64,000 nucleotides of DNA from Mycobacterium sp. IS-3022 (lineage in GTDB: Bacteria > Actinomycetota > Actinomycetes > Mycobacteriales > Mycobacteriaceae): NCBI RefSeq assembly GCF_001500065.1, contig NZ_LQIN01000051.1:124001-188000 (forward strand). Reading direction: 5' to 3'. A program made the position numbers and the translations under genes. The notes below the pieces were generated by a model. The model saw only the letters and a program-made list of their open reading frames with translations. It was not told the origin of the DNA and did no database searches. Shown piece by piece: positions 1 to 7,338 of this stretch. Every line of letters starts with the position of its first letter. Positions within the stretch are counted from its first letter, which is position 1.

Positions 1-1165
1 GATCTCGTGCGATGCGGTCCCGATCGGTCAGCACGTCGAGCTCGCGCATCCGGCGCTGCGATGTGGCGAGTTGCCAGGCGAGCGCGGCCTGATCCGCGAA
101 CGCGGCCATCATCTCGAGCTGTTCAGAGGTGAACGGGTACGCGTCCTCGCCTCGGACGGCGGCCACCACGCCGGCGATGGTGTCGGTGGCGCGAAGCGGC
201 AGCACGAGCGCGGGTCCGGCGCCCGCACCGACGCCGATGTCGACGGATCCGAACTTGCGCGGGATCCCGTCGACGAATGCCCGACCGATCGGTGAGTCGG
301 GTACGGGAATGATTGTGCCGCAATGCTCGCCGCCCAGCGTGCCGGCGACGGCCGCCACCGACAACTCGACGGCATCCGCCGGTGCAAGGTCGGCGTCGAC
401 CGGCATCGCGACGACCGTGGCCTCCGCGCCGGTCAGGTTCAGAGCCTGCGCCGCGATGAGCCGGAACACGGCCGTGGGCTCGGCACCGGACAGCATCTCG
501 TTGGCGATGTCGCGGGTCGACTCGATCCACGACTGCCGGGCCTGGGACTGTTCGTACAGGCGCGCATTCTCGATCGCGATGCCGGCCGCGGCGGCGAACG
601 CTTCGACCAGTATCTCGTCGTCTTCGCTGAACGGTCGACCATCGGCCTTCTCCGCGAGGTACAGATTGCCGAAGACCTCGTCGCGGATGCGTAGTGGAAC
701 CCCGAGGAAGGTGCGCATCGGCGGATGATTCGGGGGGAAGCCGACGGATGCCGGGTGTTGTCGAATATCCTCCAGCCGAATGGGTTTCGGATCGTCGATC
801 AGGACCCCGAGTACACCCCGCCCTTCGGGCAGGTGTCCGATCAGGTTGCGCGTGGCCTCGTCGATTCCCTGGTAGACGAACTCGACCAACTCGTGGCCGT
901 CGCCGCGAACGCCGAGCGCACCGTACCGGGCGTCGACGAGTTCGCTTGCCGTGCGCACGATCGTGCGCAGCGTCGCATCCAACTCGAGGCCCGCGGTGAC
1001 CACGAGCATGGCGTCCACCAGGCCGTCGAGGCGGTCACGGCCCTCGACGATCTGACCGACTCGGTCTTGCACCTCTGCCAGCAGTTCGCGAAGCCGGAGC
1101 TGCGACAACGTATTACGCAGCGACCGTCCTTCGCTCGACCGGTCCGGCGCAGTTGGGTCGGTCAT
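1..1165 (-). CDS. devS: DevS/DosT-type heme sensor histidine kinase, partial (C-terminus off the window)
   Basis: Oxygen/NO/CO sensor kinase that phosphorylates the DevR response regulator encoded just upstream. 388 residues are visible. There are two GAF domains (about residues 60-200 and 225-370). GAF-A carries the FPPNHPPMRTFLGVP segment, whose His corresponds to the proximal heme ligand (His149 of M. tuberculosis DosS). The frame ends in RRMRELDVLTDRDRIARD, which directly precedes the phosphorylated LHDHVIQ box in the family, so the HisKA_3 and ATPase domains lie beyond position 1. The ATG overlaps the devR stop (ATGA), showing translational coupling. Whether it is DosS-like (redox) or DosT-like (oxygen) cannot be settled from this part. 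Confidence 0.95.
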   Translation of the reverse strand, partial: MTDPTAPDRSSEGRSLRNTLSQLRLRELLAEVQDRVGQIVEGRDRLDGLVDAMLVVTAGLELDATLRTIVRTASELVDARYGALGVRGDGHELVEFVYQGIDEATRNLIGHLPEGRGVLGVLIDDPKPIRLEDIRQHPASVGFPPNHPPMRTFLGVPLRIRDEVFGNLYLAEKADGRPFSEDDEILVEAFAAAAGIAIENARLYEQSQARQSWIESTRDIANEMLSGAEPTAVFRLIAAQALNLTGAEATVVAMPVDADLAPADAVELSVAAVAGTLGGEHCGTIIPVPDSPIGRAFVDGIPRKFGSVDIGVGAGAGPALVLPLRATDTIAGVVAAVRGEDAYPFTSEQLEMMAAFADQAALAWQLATSQRRMRELDVLTDRDRIARD

Positions 1166-1797
1166 GGTTTCCGGTCCAGTTTGGATGCGAAGACCGCGGC
1201 CTGGGTACGGCGCTCCATGCCGAGTTTCGCCAGCAACCGAGACACGTAGTTCTTCACCGTCTTCTCCGCCAGGAACATCCGTGCCGCGATCTGCCTGTTG
1301 GTCAGCCCTTCGCCCAGCAACCCGAGCAGTGTCCGCTCCTGTTCGGTCAATCCGGAAAGGGGATCCTTGCGGTCGGCAGAGCCGCGCAGCTTCGCCATCA
1401 ACGCCGCCGCGGCGCGGTTGTCGAGAAGCGATCTGCCCGCGCCGACGTCCTTGATGGCCTGCGCGAGCTCCATTCCCTTGATGTCCTTGATGACGAATCC
1501 GCTGGCGCCGGCGAGGATCGCATCCAGCATCGCCTCGTCGGAGGTGTACGACGTCAACATCAGGCAGCGCAGATCGGGCAGGTCGGACAACAGGTCGCGG
1601 CACAGTTCGATGCCGTTGCCGTCGGGCAGACGCACATCGAGGACGGCGACATCCGGGCGTACGGCAGGGATTCTGGCCATGGCCTCGGCGACGGACCCGG
1701 CTTCGCCGACGACTTTCAGTTCCGGATCCGATGCCAGCAGGTCCACAAGGCCGCGCCTGACGACCTCATGGTCGTCGACCAAGAAGACCGTGACCAC
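1162..1797 (-). CDS. devR: Dormancy response regulator DevR/DosR (NarL family)
   Basis: DNA-binding response regulator that turns on the dormancy regulon under hypoxia, NO or CO. 211 residues: a receiver domain (FLVDDHEVVRRG at the start, phospho-acceptor Asp in VAVLDVRLPDGNG, switch Thr and Lys in LTSYTS and IKDIKG) and a C-terminal LuxR HTH (LTEQERTLLGLLGEGLTNRQIA). It is near-identical in pattern to M. tuberculosis DosR. I chose the GTG at 1797, giving M-V-T-V-F-L-V-D-D-H as in M. tuberculosis, because GGGAGGG lies 6 nt upstream; a TTG five codons earlier is open but has no better site. It lies 17 nt after acg and overlaps devS, so it probably belongs to the operon driven from the DosR box at 4693. 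Confidence 0.97.
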   Translation of the reverse strand: MVTVFLVDDHEVVRRGLVDLLASDPELKVVGEAGSVAEAMARIPAVRPDVAVLDVRLPDGNGIELCRDLLSDLPDLRCLMLTSYTSDEAMLDAILAGASGFVIKDIKGMELAQAIKDVGAGRSLLDNRAAAALMAKLRGSADRKDPLSGLTEQERTLLGLLGEGLTNRQIAARMFLAEKTVKNYVSRLLAKLGMERRTQAAVFASKLDRKP

Positions 1798-1813
1798 GCG
1801 AAGCCCTCCCAAC

Positions 1814-2809
1814 TCAGCACCGTTGGCGGCGGGTCTCCATGACTTCCCGTACCGACCGCCGCGGTGTCGGTGCCGGCGTTTCTTCGATGGTGGGCGCTTT
1901 CCCGACGCGAATCAACACCTGCGGCACCGCGTTGCGGCCCGTCAGCCGGCGCACGGCGTCGCGACCGGCGTCGACCTCGGTGAGGTGCGTCATCGGGCAG
2001 GTCGCCAGCCGGGCGATCGTGAGGTCCAACAGCAATGTCGACAACGCCTGACCGCAGTTGAGGGCGTCCTCGCGGGTGTCCGCGGGCGTGGACAGAACGA
2101 GGATCTCGGCTTGGTCATGTGCGGTGGCACACCGGCGGTCGAGATGACCATTGGGCCGGAAGTTGCGGTTGACACCTACCCGTCGCCGCTCCGACTCCGA
2201 AACCAGGGCGCTCGGCGGAACGCCTTCGGACAGCCGGAACGGCGCGGTCCACCACTGAAGCTCACGATGGTAGAGATCGTCGGCAGAGCGCAACGACTCG
2301 GTGAGCCGCGCAGCCTCGGCCAGTTCGGAATGCGTGTGCGCGGGCAGGACGTCGACGAAGAACCGTTCGTCGGAAGCGTTCGGGAGCAACAGGTCCAGCC
2401 GATCGCCGGGCGTTCGAAACGGGAGCCGATCCGTGCGCCGGCGCAGGATCGCATCGGCGCGCTGACGCACCGCGGGTGTGACGGCCCGCGGAGAACTGAT
2501 CCGCACCGACGCGAGGTGGTCGATGCTGTCGGGGTCGGGAAACGCCTCGACGGTGGTGTTCCAGCCGGCTGCCGCCATCGCGACACGGAAGTGGTCGAGG
2601 GCCGCGCCGCAGCCGATGAGGGCCTCGCGCCCCGAACTGTCCGCCGAGCGGATCACCCTACTGCGGTCGGCGTGCAGTTCGATGGTCGTCCTGCCGACGA
2701 CCCACCGCCACGGTTGGCTGTTGTGCAACGACGGTGCGCGACAGGCCAACTCGACCGCATTGGCGATCAGTTCGACGTCGACCGTCGTGGTGTCAGGACG
2801 AGAAGACAT
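1814..2809 (-). CDS. acg: Acg-family nitroreductase-like FMN-binding protein
   Basis: 331-residue member of the Acg (acr-coregulated gene) family, comparable to Rv2032, Rv3127 and Rv3131 of the M. tuberculosis DosR regulon. Members have a doubled nitroreductase fold but a lid over the FMN pocket, and are thought to store or sequester FMN rather than reduce nitro compounds; that is family knowledge, not visible here. The N-terminal signature CRAPSLHNSQPWRW and a central RRRTDRLPF segment are diagnostic. Its start overlaps the end of the upstream split-barrel gene by 17 nt, and devR follows, so it belongs to the tgs-devS operon. The paralogue to which it is closest cannot be told. Confidence 0.9.
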   Translation of the reverse strand: MSSRPDTTTVDVELIANAVELACRAPSLHNSQPWRWVVGRTTIELHADRSRVIRSADSSGREALIGCGAALDHFRVAMAAAGWNTTVEAFPDPDSIDHLASVRISSPRAVTPAVRQRADAILRRRTDRLPFRTPGDRLDLLLPNASDERFFVDVLPAHTHSELAEAARLTESLRSADDLYHRELQWWTAPFRLSEGVPPSALVSESERRRVGVNRNFRPNGHLDRRCATAHDQAEILVLSTPADTREDALNCGQALSTLLLDLTIARLATCPMTHLTEVDAGRDAVRRLTGRNAVPQVLIRVGKAPTIEETPAPTPRRSVREVMETRRQRC

Positions 2810-3245
2810 CTTCGTCCCTTCCGCGATACTGCGGCGCGCCGCGTTCCCGGAAGCGACGTCCGGTCATCTTCTCGGTACGGATCCGCACGAAGTGATCCCG
2901 ACGTCCGTCGACCCACGGCTGAAGAAACGTTCCGGACAGTTCGACGAGCTGCTCGACATCGGTGATGGGCTCGGCGTGCCCGACGACGGTGACACTCCAG
3001 CCGGTGCGCAGGTCCGCGTCGAGCTCGTCAGCCTGGAACGCCACCACCTGATTGTTGGTGGCGGCGGCCAGCTTCGGGCCGCCCGCCACCCGAATCACGA
3101 CGTCGTCACGCCACAGTCGGAAGTTCACCGGCTGCACCGCAGGCAACGCGTCCTCGGTGAAGACGAGCCGGCCCACCCGGACTCCTTGCAGCAGATCCAG
3201 ACACTGCCTGCGGTTGAGGGCCTCCAACTCGTGTCCCGTGATCAC
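2793..3245 (-). CDS. Pyridoxamine 5'-phosphate oxidase-like flavin split-barrel protein
   Basis: 150-residue protein of the PNPOx-like split-barrel fold, resembling the DosR-regulon gene Rv3129. The opening ELEALNRRQCLDLLQGVRVGRLVFTED and the later PAVQPVNFRLWRDDVVIRV follow the usual strand order in which flavin or F420 binds at a dimer interface; the substrate is unknown. The GTG at 3245 is chosen because a strong AGGAGG lies 9 nt upstream, inside the tgs stop region. An upstream ATG at 3299 would overlap tgs by about 50 nt and lacks such a site. It lies between tgs and acg in one run of minus-strand genes. Confidence 0.85.
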   Translation of the reverse strand: MITGHELEALNRRQCLDLLQGVRVGRLVFTEDALPAVQPVNFRLWRDDVVIRVAGGPKLAAATNNQVVAFQADELDADLRTGWSVTVVGHAEPITDVEQLVELSGTFLQPWVDGRRDHFVRIRTEKMTGRRFRERGAPQYRGRDEDVFSS

Positions 3246-3250
3246 CGCAA

Positions 3251-4660
3251 TCAACCTCCTTGCACCAAGGCCAAGGTGCCGACCGGGGTGGAGCGCCAAT
3301 GCCCGCTCAGGCAGGCCAGTCGGCTCACCGCCCGCTCGATACCGTCGGCGAGCTCGTTGACGTCGGGGGCGGCGTCGTAGTCGCCGATGATGCCGAACGC
3401 GAGGTGGTCAGCGTAGCTCAGCATCGCGATGCCGGTCCGCAATTGGAGCGCCAGCGGCGGGATGGGCAGCAACCGAATGACCTCTCGGCCCATGAGCCGC
3501 AACCGTTTGCGGGGGCCCGGGACATTCGTCGCCAGCGTGACGACCCCGCGCTGGGGGAGCCGGGTCAACGTCCGAACCGCCCACGCCGTGAGCGCATACG
3601 GGATTGCGTTCGCGGCGGCGACGAAGATGCTGCCCGCCTCCCGTTGTCCGCTGGCCTTGGTCCTGGTCAGTCGAGCGCGCACGGTCTGCAGCTGCTGGAT
3701 CGGGTCGGCCTTGTCCACCGGAAGGTAGGGCAGCATCACCGAGACACGGTTGTCGGGCTTGTCGGCCGCGTCGGTGGACCGCACCGACACCGGCACCAGG
3801 GTCCGCAGTGAAGTGCTCCGGGGCTGCTCGCCGCGACGCATCAGCATGGTGCGGAAGCTGTCGGTGATCGCCGCCAGGGCAACGTCGTTGACCGTGACAT
3901 CGAAGCGTTCGCAGATCCGCGACACGTCGCCCAGCGACACCTCGACCGAGGCGTAGCGGCGCATGTTCGTCACCGGCCCGGTCAGCGACGACGAAGCGGC
4001 CGGCCGCAGCAGACCACCGGCGATCTCGACCGCCCCCTGCAACGCCTGGCCGGCGGCGGACGTCACCCCTCGAGACGTCCGCCACGCCGAGGCCACCCAA
4101 TCGATCGGGTTCAACGACAGCGCCGGTAGCCGCAGCCCGCCCGGCGCCGGGGCATGCGCAGCGCGGATCGCCGTCGCGAACGTCTCGCCACCGTGGTCGT
4201 CACAGAGCCCGGTGAGCAGATGCGTCGCCGCCACCCCGTCGGCGATGCAGTGGTGGATCTTCATCAGCATCGCCCACCGGTTGTAGGCCAGGCCGTCGAC
4301 GATCCAGCACTCCCACAGCGGACGGTCGCGGTCCAGTCGTCGCTCCATCACCTCGGCGGCCCAACGGAACAACGCCGCATCGTCGCCCGGCCGCGGCAAC
4401 GCCGCCCGACGGATGTGATGGGAGATGTCGACCTCGGCACCCTCGAACCACTCCGGGGCGCCGAGATCGAGCGGACGCGTGCGCAAGGTCTGCCTGAAAC
4501 GCGGGACCGCCATCAGCCGCTCGGCCAGACCGATTGCGAGCGAGTCGAAGTCGGGCATCGGGCCGGCGAGGACGGCGATGGCGCCGATCGCGAGGCTCAC
4601 GTGTGGGTCGGAGTCCTCGGCTTGCAGGAATCCCGCGTCTAAGGTGGTGAGCTGCTCCAT
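3251..4660 (-). CDS. Wax ester synthase/diacylglycerol acyltransferase (Tgs-type)
   Basis: Makes triacylglycerol or wax esters by transferring an acyl group from acyl-CoA to a diacylglycerol or alcohol, as storage lipid in non-growing mycobacteria. The 469-residue length is typical. The catalytic HHxxxDG motif is present as KIHHCIADGVAA, and the second family block is seen as TLATNVPGPRKRLRLMGREV. In M. tuberculosis, tgs1 (Rv3130c) sits in the same relation to acg- and devRS-type genes, so this is probably the hypoxia-induced Tgs1 counterpart. It is the first gene of the operon and lies 33 bp from the DosR box at 4693-4712. Confidence 0.93.
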   Translation of the reverse strand: MEQLTTLDAGFLQAEDSDPHVSLAIGAIAVLAGPMPDFDSLAIGLAERLMAVPRFRQTLRTRPLDLGAPEWFEGAEVDISHHIRRAALPRPGDDAALFRWAAEVMERRLDRDRPLWECWIVDGLAYNRWAMLMKIHHCIADGVAATHLLTGLCDDHGGETFATAIRAAHAPAPGGLRLPALSLNPIDWVASAWRTSRGVTSAAGQALQGAVEIAGGLLRPAASSSLTGPVTNMRRYASVEVSLGDVSRICERFDVTVNDVALAAITDSFRTMLMRRGEQPRSTSLRTLVPVSVRSTDAADKPDNRVSVMLPYLPVDKADPIQQLQTVRARLTRTKASGQREAGSIFVAAANAIPYALTAWAVRTLTRLPQRGVVTLATNVPGPRKRLRLMGREVIRLLPIPPLALQLRTGIAMLSYADHLAFGIIGDYDAAPDVNELADGIERAVSRLACLSGHWRSTPVGTLALVQGG

Positions 4661-4692
4661 ACGTCCACTGTCTGCCGCCGGCGGACGCGGCA

Positions 4693-4712
4693 GTAGAGAC
4701 TTAGGTCCCTAC
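4693..4712 (-). promoter_or_regulatory. DosR (DevR) binding box
   Basis: On the minus strand the 20 bp include GGGACCTAAGTCTC at the centre, matching 12 of 14 core positions of the DosR consensus GGGACTWWAGTCCC. It lies 33 bp upstream of the tgs start, so the regulator encoded four genes down would control its own operon. Confidence 0.75.
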
Positions 4713-4720
4713 TTTGACCA

Positions 4721-5173
4721 TCACCGCTTGGTGCGGCGGTGCAGCGGCGTGTCGTACACCGATGCCAGCCACCCGAGGGCCAACGCGCCCACCAGCAGGC
4801 CGAAGTCGCGCAGCGCGACGTCATAGAACCCGGAATAGCTCACCAGGTTGACGATGATCCCCGCGAGCCAGAGCGCGACGACGTACGCGGCATACCGCGG
4901 CTTCACCGCCACCGCAACGCCGGCCACGATCTCGATCACCCCGACGATCAGCATCGTCTGGTGCGCGGTAAGGGGAATGAGGTCGACGATCCACGGCGCG
5001 AGGTAGCCCTCCCAATCGGTCAGCAGATTGGTGAATTTGTCCAGGCCCATCAGGATCGGCAGCGCGGTGAATCCGATCCGCAACAGCAGGTAGGCCGCGT
5101 AGGCGGGGTCGGTACGGGCGCGTTGCAGCGGGCCCGGGGACGCCGTCGCGGACGCAACATTCGAGGTGGTCAT
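4721..5173 (-). CDS. DoxX-family membrane protein
   Basis: 150-residue integral membrane protein with four predicted helices, starting near LLLRIGFTALPILMGLDKF and continuing through TMLIVGVIEIVAGVAVAV, YVVALWLAGIIVNLVSYSG and LLVGALALGWLASVY. DoxX-like proteins are linked to thiol/redox stress and respiration (for example with SodA and SseA in M. tuberculosis), but the activity of this subgroup is not established. GAGAGG lies about 8 nt before the ATG. It is divergent from a SufR-like regulator across 90 bp that hold an inverted repeat, which suggests it is that regulator's target. Confidence 0.85.
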   Translation of the reverse strand: MTTSNVASATASPGPLQRARTDPAYAAYLLLRIGFTALPILMGLDKFTNLLTDWEGYLAPWIVDLIPLTAHQTMLIVGVIEIVAGVAVAVKPRYAAYVVALWLAGIIVNLVSYSGFYDVALRDFGLLVGALALGWLASVYDTPLHRRTKR

Positions 5174-5184
5174 GGCATTTCCTC

Positions 5185-5212
5185 TCTAAAACATGAACTT
5201 GTGTCTTTTAGA
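5185..5212. promoter_or_regulatory. Inverted repeat in divergent promoter (candidate operator)
   Basis: TCTAAAA (5185-5191) and TTTTAGA (5206-5212) form a perfect 7-bp inverted repeat with a 14-nt spacer. It lies between the doxX start (5173) and the regulator start (5264). Binding by the adjacent regulator is inference. Confidence 0.45.
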
Positions 5213-5263
5213 CCACACCCGCGGTACACATTTGTCAAGAGTTGTTGGTGTTAGAATTTGCAG

Positions 5264-5950
5264 ATGGCTCGCCGGTTCGCGGACTCCGCCTCCTTGACGG
5301 CGCTGAACAGCCTGGATGATCCTCTGCGCCGCCGGTTGCACGACTATGTCGTGGAGCGTGGCGCGCCGGTTTCGCGCGACGCGGCGGCCGCCGCGGTGGG
5401 AATCGGCCGCACGTTGGCCGCCTACCACTTGGACAAGCTCGCCGACGCCGGCCTGCTGGCCGTCAGCTACGAGCGGCCGGCCGGCCGCGGGGGTCCCGGC
5501 GCGGGGCGTCCTGCCAAGCTCTACACCCGCACAGCGGACGAGATCGTCGTCAGCGTGCCGCCGCGCGACTACCTGTTGCTCGCGCGGTTGCTCGTCTCGT
5601 CGATCGAGCAGGACGCCGGCGGGGCGGTCCGGTCGGCCTTGACGACGGCCGCTCGCGACACCGGGCGACGGGCCGCCCTCGACGCCGACGGCGACGTGAT
5701 GGAAGCGCTGCGTGACTGTGGCTATCTACCCCAGGCGGATGGCGACGGCTGTATCACGTTGCGCAACTGCCCGTTTCACTCCGTTGCGAAGGACCACCTG
5801 GAGGTCGTGTGCGGACTGAACCTTCACCTGATCGAGGGCGTCATCGAGGCCAGTTCGAATCGCGGCGCGCGCGCGGAGCTGAGCCCTCGCCAGGGCCGCT
5901 GCTGCGTGCTGGTGCGCGGCGCGGCCGATCAGCGCGCCGATGACGCCTGA
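5264..5950 (+). CDS. SufR-like winged-helix regulator with Cys-rich C-terminal domain
   Basis: 228-residue transcription factor. The N-terminal winged helix (about 10-80) has the ArsR/SufR-type SRDAAAAAVGIGRTLAAYHLDKL recognition region and a GRGGPGAGRPAKLY wing. The C-terminal part holds CGYLPQADGDGC, LRNCPFHSVAKDH and VVCGLNLHLIEG, four Cys and conserved His spaced as in SufR proteins (Rv1460 type), where Cys ligate a 4Fe-4S cluster. A role as redox, iron-sulfur or NO sensor is therefore plausible. I chose the ATG at 5264; TTG at 5258 is an in-frame alternative. No Shine-Dalgarno is seen and a TTAGAAT -10-like element ends about 7 nt upstream, suggesting a leaderless mRNA. It is not linked to suf genes here. 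Confidence 0.82.
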   Translation: MARRFADSASLTALNSLDDPLRRRLHDYVVERGAPVSRDAAAAAVGIGRTLAAYHLDKLADAGLLAVSYERPAGRGGPGAGRPAKLYTRTADEIVVSVPPRDYLLLARLLVSSIEQDAGGAVRSALTTAARDTGRRAALDADGDVMEALRDCGYLPQADGDGCITLRNCPFHSVAKDHLEVVCGLNLHLIEGVIEASSNRGARAELSPRQGRCCVLVRGAADQRADDA

Positions 5951-5951
5951 G

Positions 5952-6683
5952 TCACCAGCCCCGCCGGTGCGGGCGCGAACCGGCGAGCTCACCGCTGTCG
6001 ACGACATCGCGGCTGCGGTACACGATGTAGGGCCGGAACAGATAACCGATCGGCGCGCTGAACACATGCACCAGCCGGGTGAACGGCCACAGGCAGAACA
6101 GCACCAACGCGATCATCACGTGGATGTGGAACCACAGCGGCGCCTGCGCCATCAGATCGCCGCGTGGCTGCAGGATCCAGATGGACCGGAACCACGGCGA
6201 CACGGTCTGGCGGTAGTCATGTTCGGCGCCGACGGGTGTCGCACCGATCAGGGTGCACGCCAGGCCGGCGATGATCGCCAGCACCAGCACCAGATACATG
6301 ACCTTGTCGTTGCCTGTGGTGGCCAAGAAAACGGGGCCCGTTGTGCGGCGGCGAAAAACCAGCAACGCGATCCCCGCCAGCGTGGTGACACCGGCGATGG
6401 CGCCGAGGATCATCGCCTGCAGGTGGTAGGCGTGATCGCTGAGCCCGATTGCGTCTGTCCATGATTCAGGGATCACCAACCCGATGATGTGCCCGACGAT
6501 CACCACCAGGATGCCGAAGTGGAACATCGGGCTGCCGATGCGCAGCAACCGCGATTCGTACAGCTGCGACGAGCGGGTGGTCCAGCCGAACTTGTCGTAG
6601 CGGTATCGCCACCAGATGCCCACCGCGACTACCGCCAACGTCACATACGGCACGACGTCCCAGAAGATCTCCCAACCCGACAT
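5952..6683 (-). CDS. narI: Respiratory nitrate reductase gamma subunit (cytochrome b)
   Basis: Membrane cytochrome b that oxidises menaquinol and passes electrons through NarH to NarG. 243 residues with five predicted transmembrane helices. The four heme-ligand histidines are visible: FHFG and GHIIG in helix 2, WFHIHV and TRLVHVFSAP in the last helix. It is the last gene of narKGHJI; its stop is convergent with the SufR-like gene, with 1 nt between. The length is normal for actinobacterial NarI. Confidence 0.95.
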   Translation of the reverse strand: MSGWEIFWDVVPYVTLAVVAVGIWWRYRYDKFGWTTRSSQLYESRLLRIGSPMFHFGILVVIVGHIIGLVIPESWTDAIGLSDHAYHLQAMILGAIAGVTTLAGIALLVFRRRTTGPVFLATTGNDKVMYLVLVLAIIAGLACTLIGATPVGAEHDYRQTVSPWFRSIWILQPRGDLMAQAPLWFHIHVMIALVLFCLWPFTRLVHVFSAPIGYLFRPYIVYRSRDVVDSGELAGSRPHRRGW

Positions 6684-6684
6684 G

Positions 6685-7338
6685 TCACACTCCTTGGGCG
6701 CGTCGTGGCGGCACCGTCAACGTGAACGGTTGCAGCCCAACGGATTCTTTCGGCGCACCGGCGGCGGCCAGCCGCTGTGCCCGCTGGGTTTCTGAGTCGG
6801 TGCGCAGGGGAAGCGTCTCGCAGACGGCGCTCACCGCGTGCAGGTACGGCGAGCACGACTGTTCCAACGCGTCGCGAAGCAGGTCGATCGGCACCCGGTG
6901 CTCGATGAGGAGTCGCCGGCCCGCCGTCGGGTCGACGGTCGCGGCGAACTCGAGCACCACCGGGAGGTAGTCGGGGGCCTCGCGCTGCGGCGGGTCGACC
7001 CCGGCTTCGCGATACGCGCGGCTGAACGCCAGCATGTGGTTGCCGCGGTTGCGGGTGTCGCCTGCGGTCCAGTAGGTCAGGTACATCGTGGCGCGGCGCC
7101 GCATGTCGAAGGTGTCGACATAGTCGATCTGCGCCCGCATCGGCTCGATCGCCCGCACCGCGGCGACGGTCTCAGCGAGGAGCTGGGCGGGCCTGCCCGA
7201 CAGGTGGGCCAGCAGTTCCTCGACGGTGGTCAACCGCTCGGCATGCTGATCGTCCGGGTAGGCCAACAGCAGGGCGGCGGCCTGCCACACCAGTCGATGC
7301 TCTAGCGTCGAGTCTCGTTGGCTTCTACGGAGTTTCAT
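6685..7338 (-). CDS. narJ: Nitrate reductase delta subunit, assembly chaperone
   Basis: Cytoplasmic chaperone needed for insertion of the molybdenum cofactor into NarG and docking of NarGH on NarI; not part of the final enzyme. 217 residues with the family block YVDTFDMRRRATMYLTYWTAGDTRNRG and the N-terminal WQAAALLLAYPDD. The ATG overlaps the narH stop by 4 nt and its stop lies 1 nt before narI, so translation is tightly coupled. Confidence 0.94.
   Translation of the reverse strand: MKLRRSQRDSTLEHRLVWQAAALLLAYPDDQHAERLTTVEELLAHLSGRPAQLLAETVAAVRAIEPMRAQIDYVDTFDMRRRATMYLTYWTAGDTRNRGNHMLAFSRAYREAGVDPPQREAPDYLPVVLEFAATVDPTAGRRLLIEHRVPIDLLRDALEQSCSPYLHAVSAVCETLPLRTDSETQRAQRLAAAGAPKESVGLQPFTLTVPPRRAQGV

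Noticed and set aside
1298..2965. 555-codon plus-strand frame across devR and acg
   Set aside because: It is antisense to two well-supported genes and has an Arg/Ser-rich composition typical of shadow frames.
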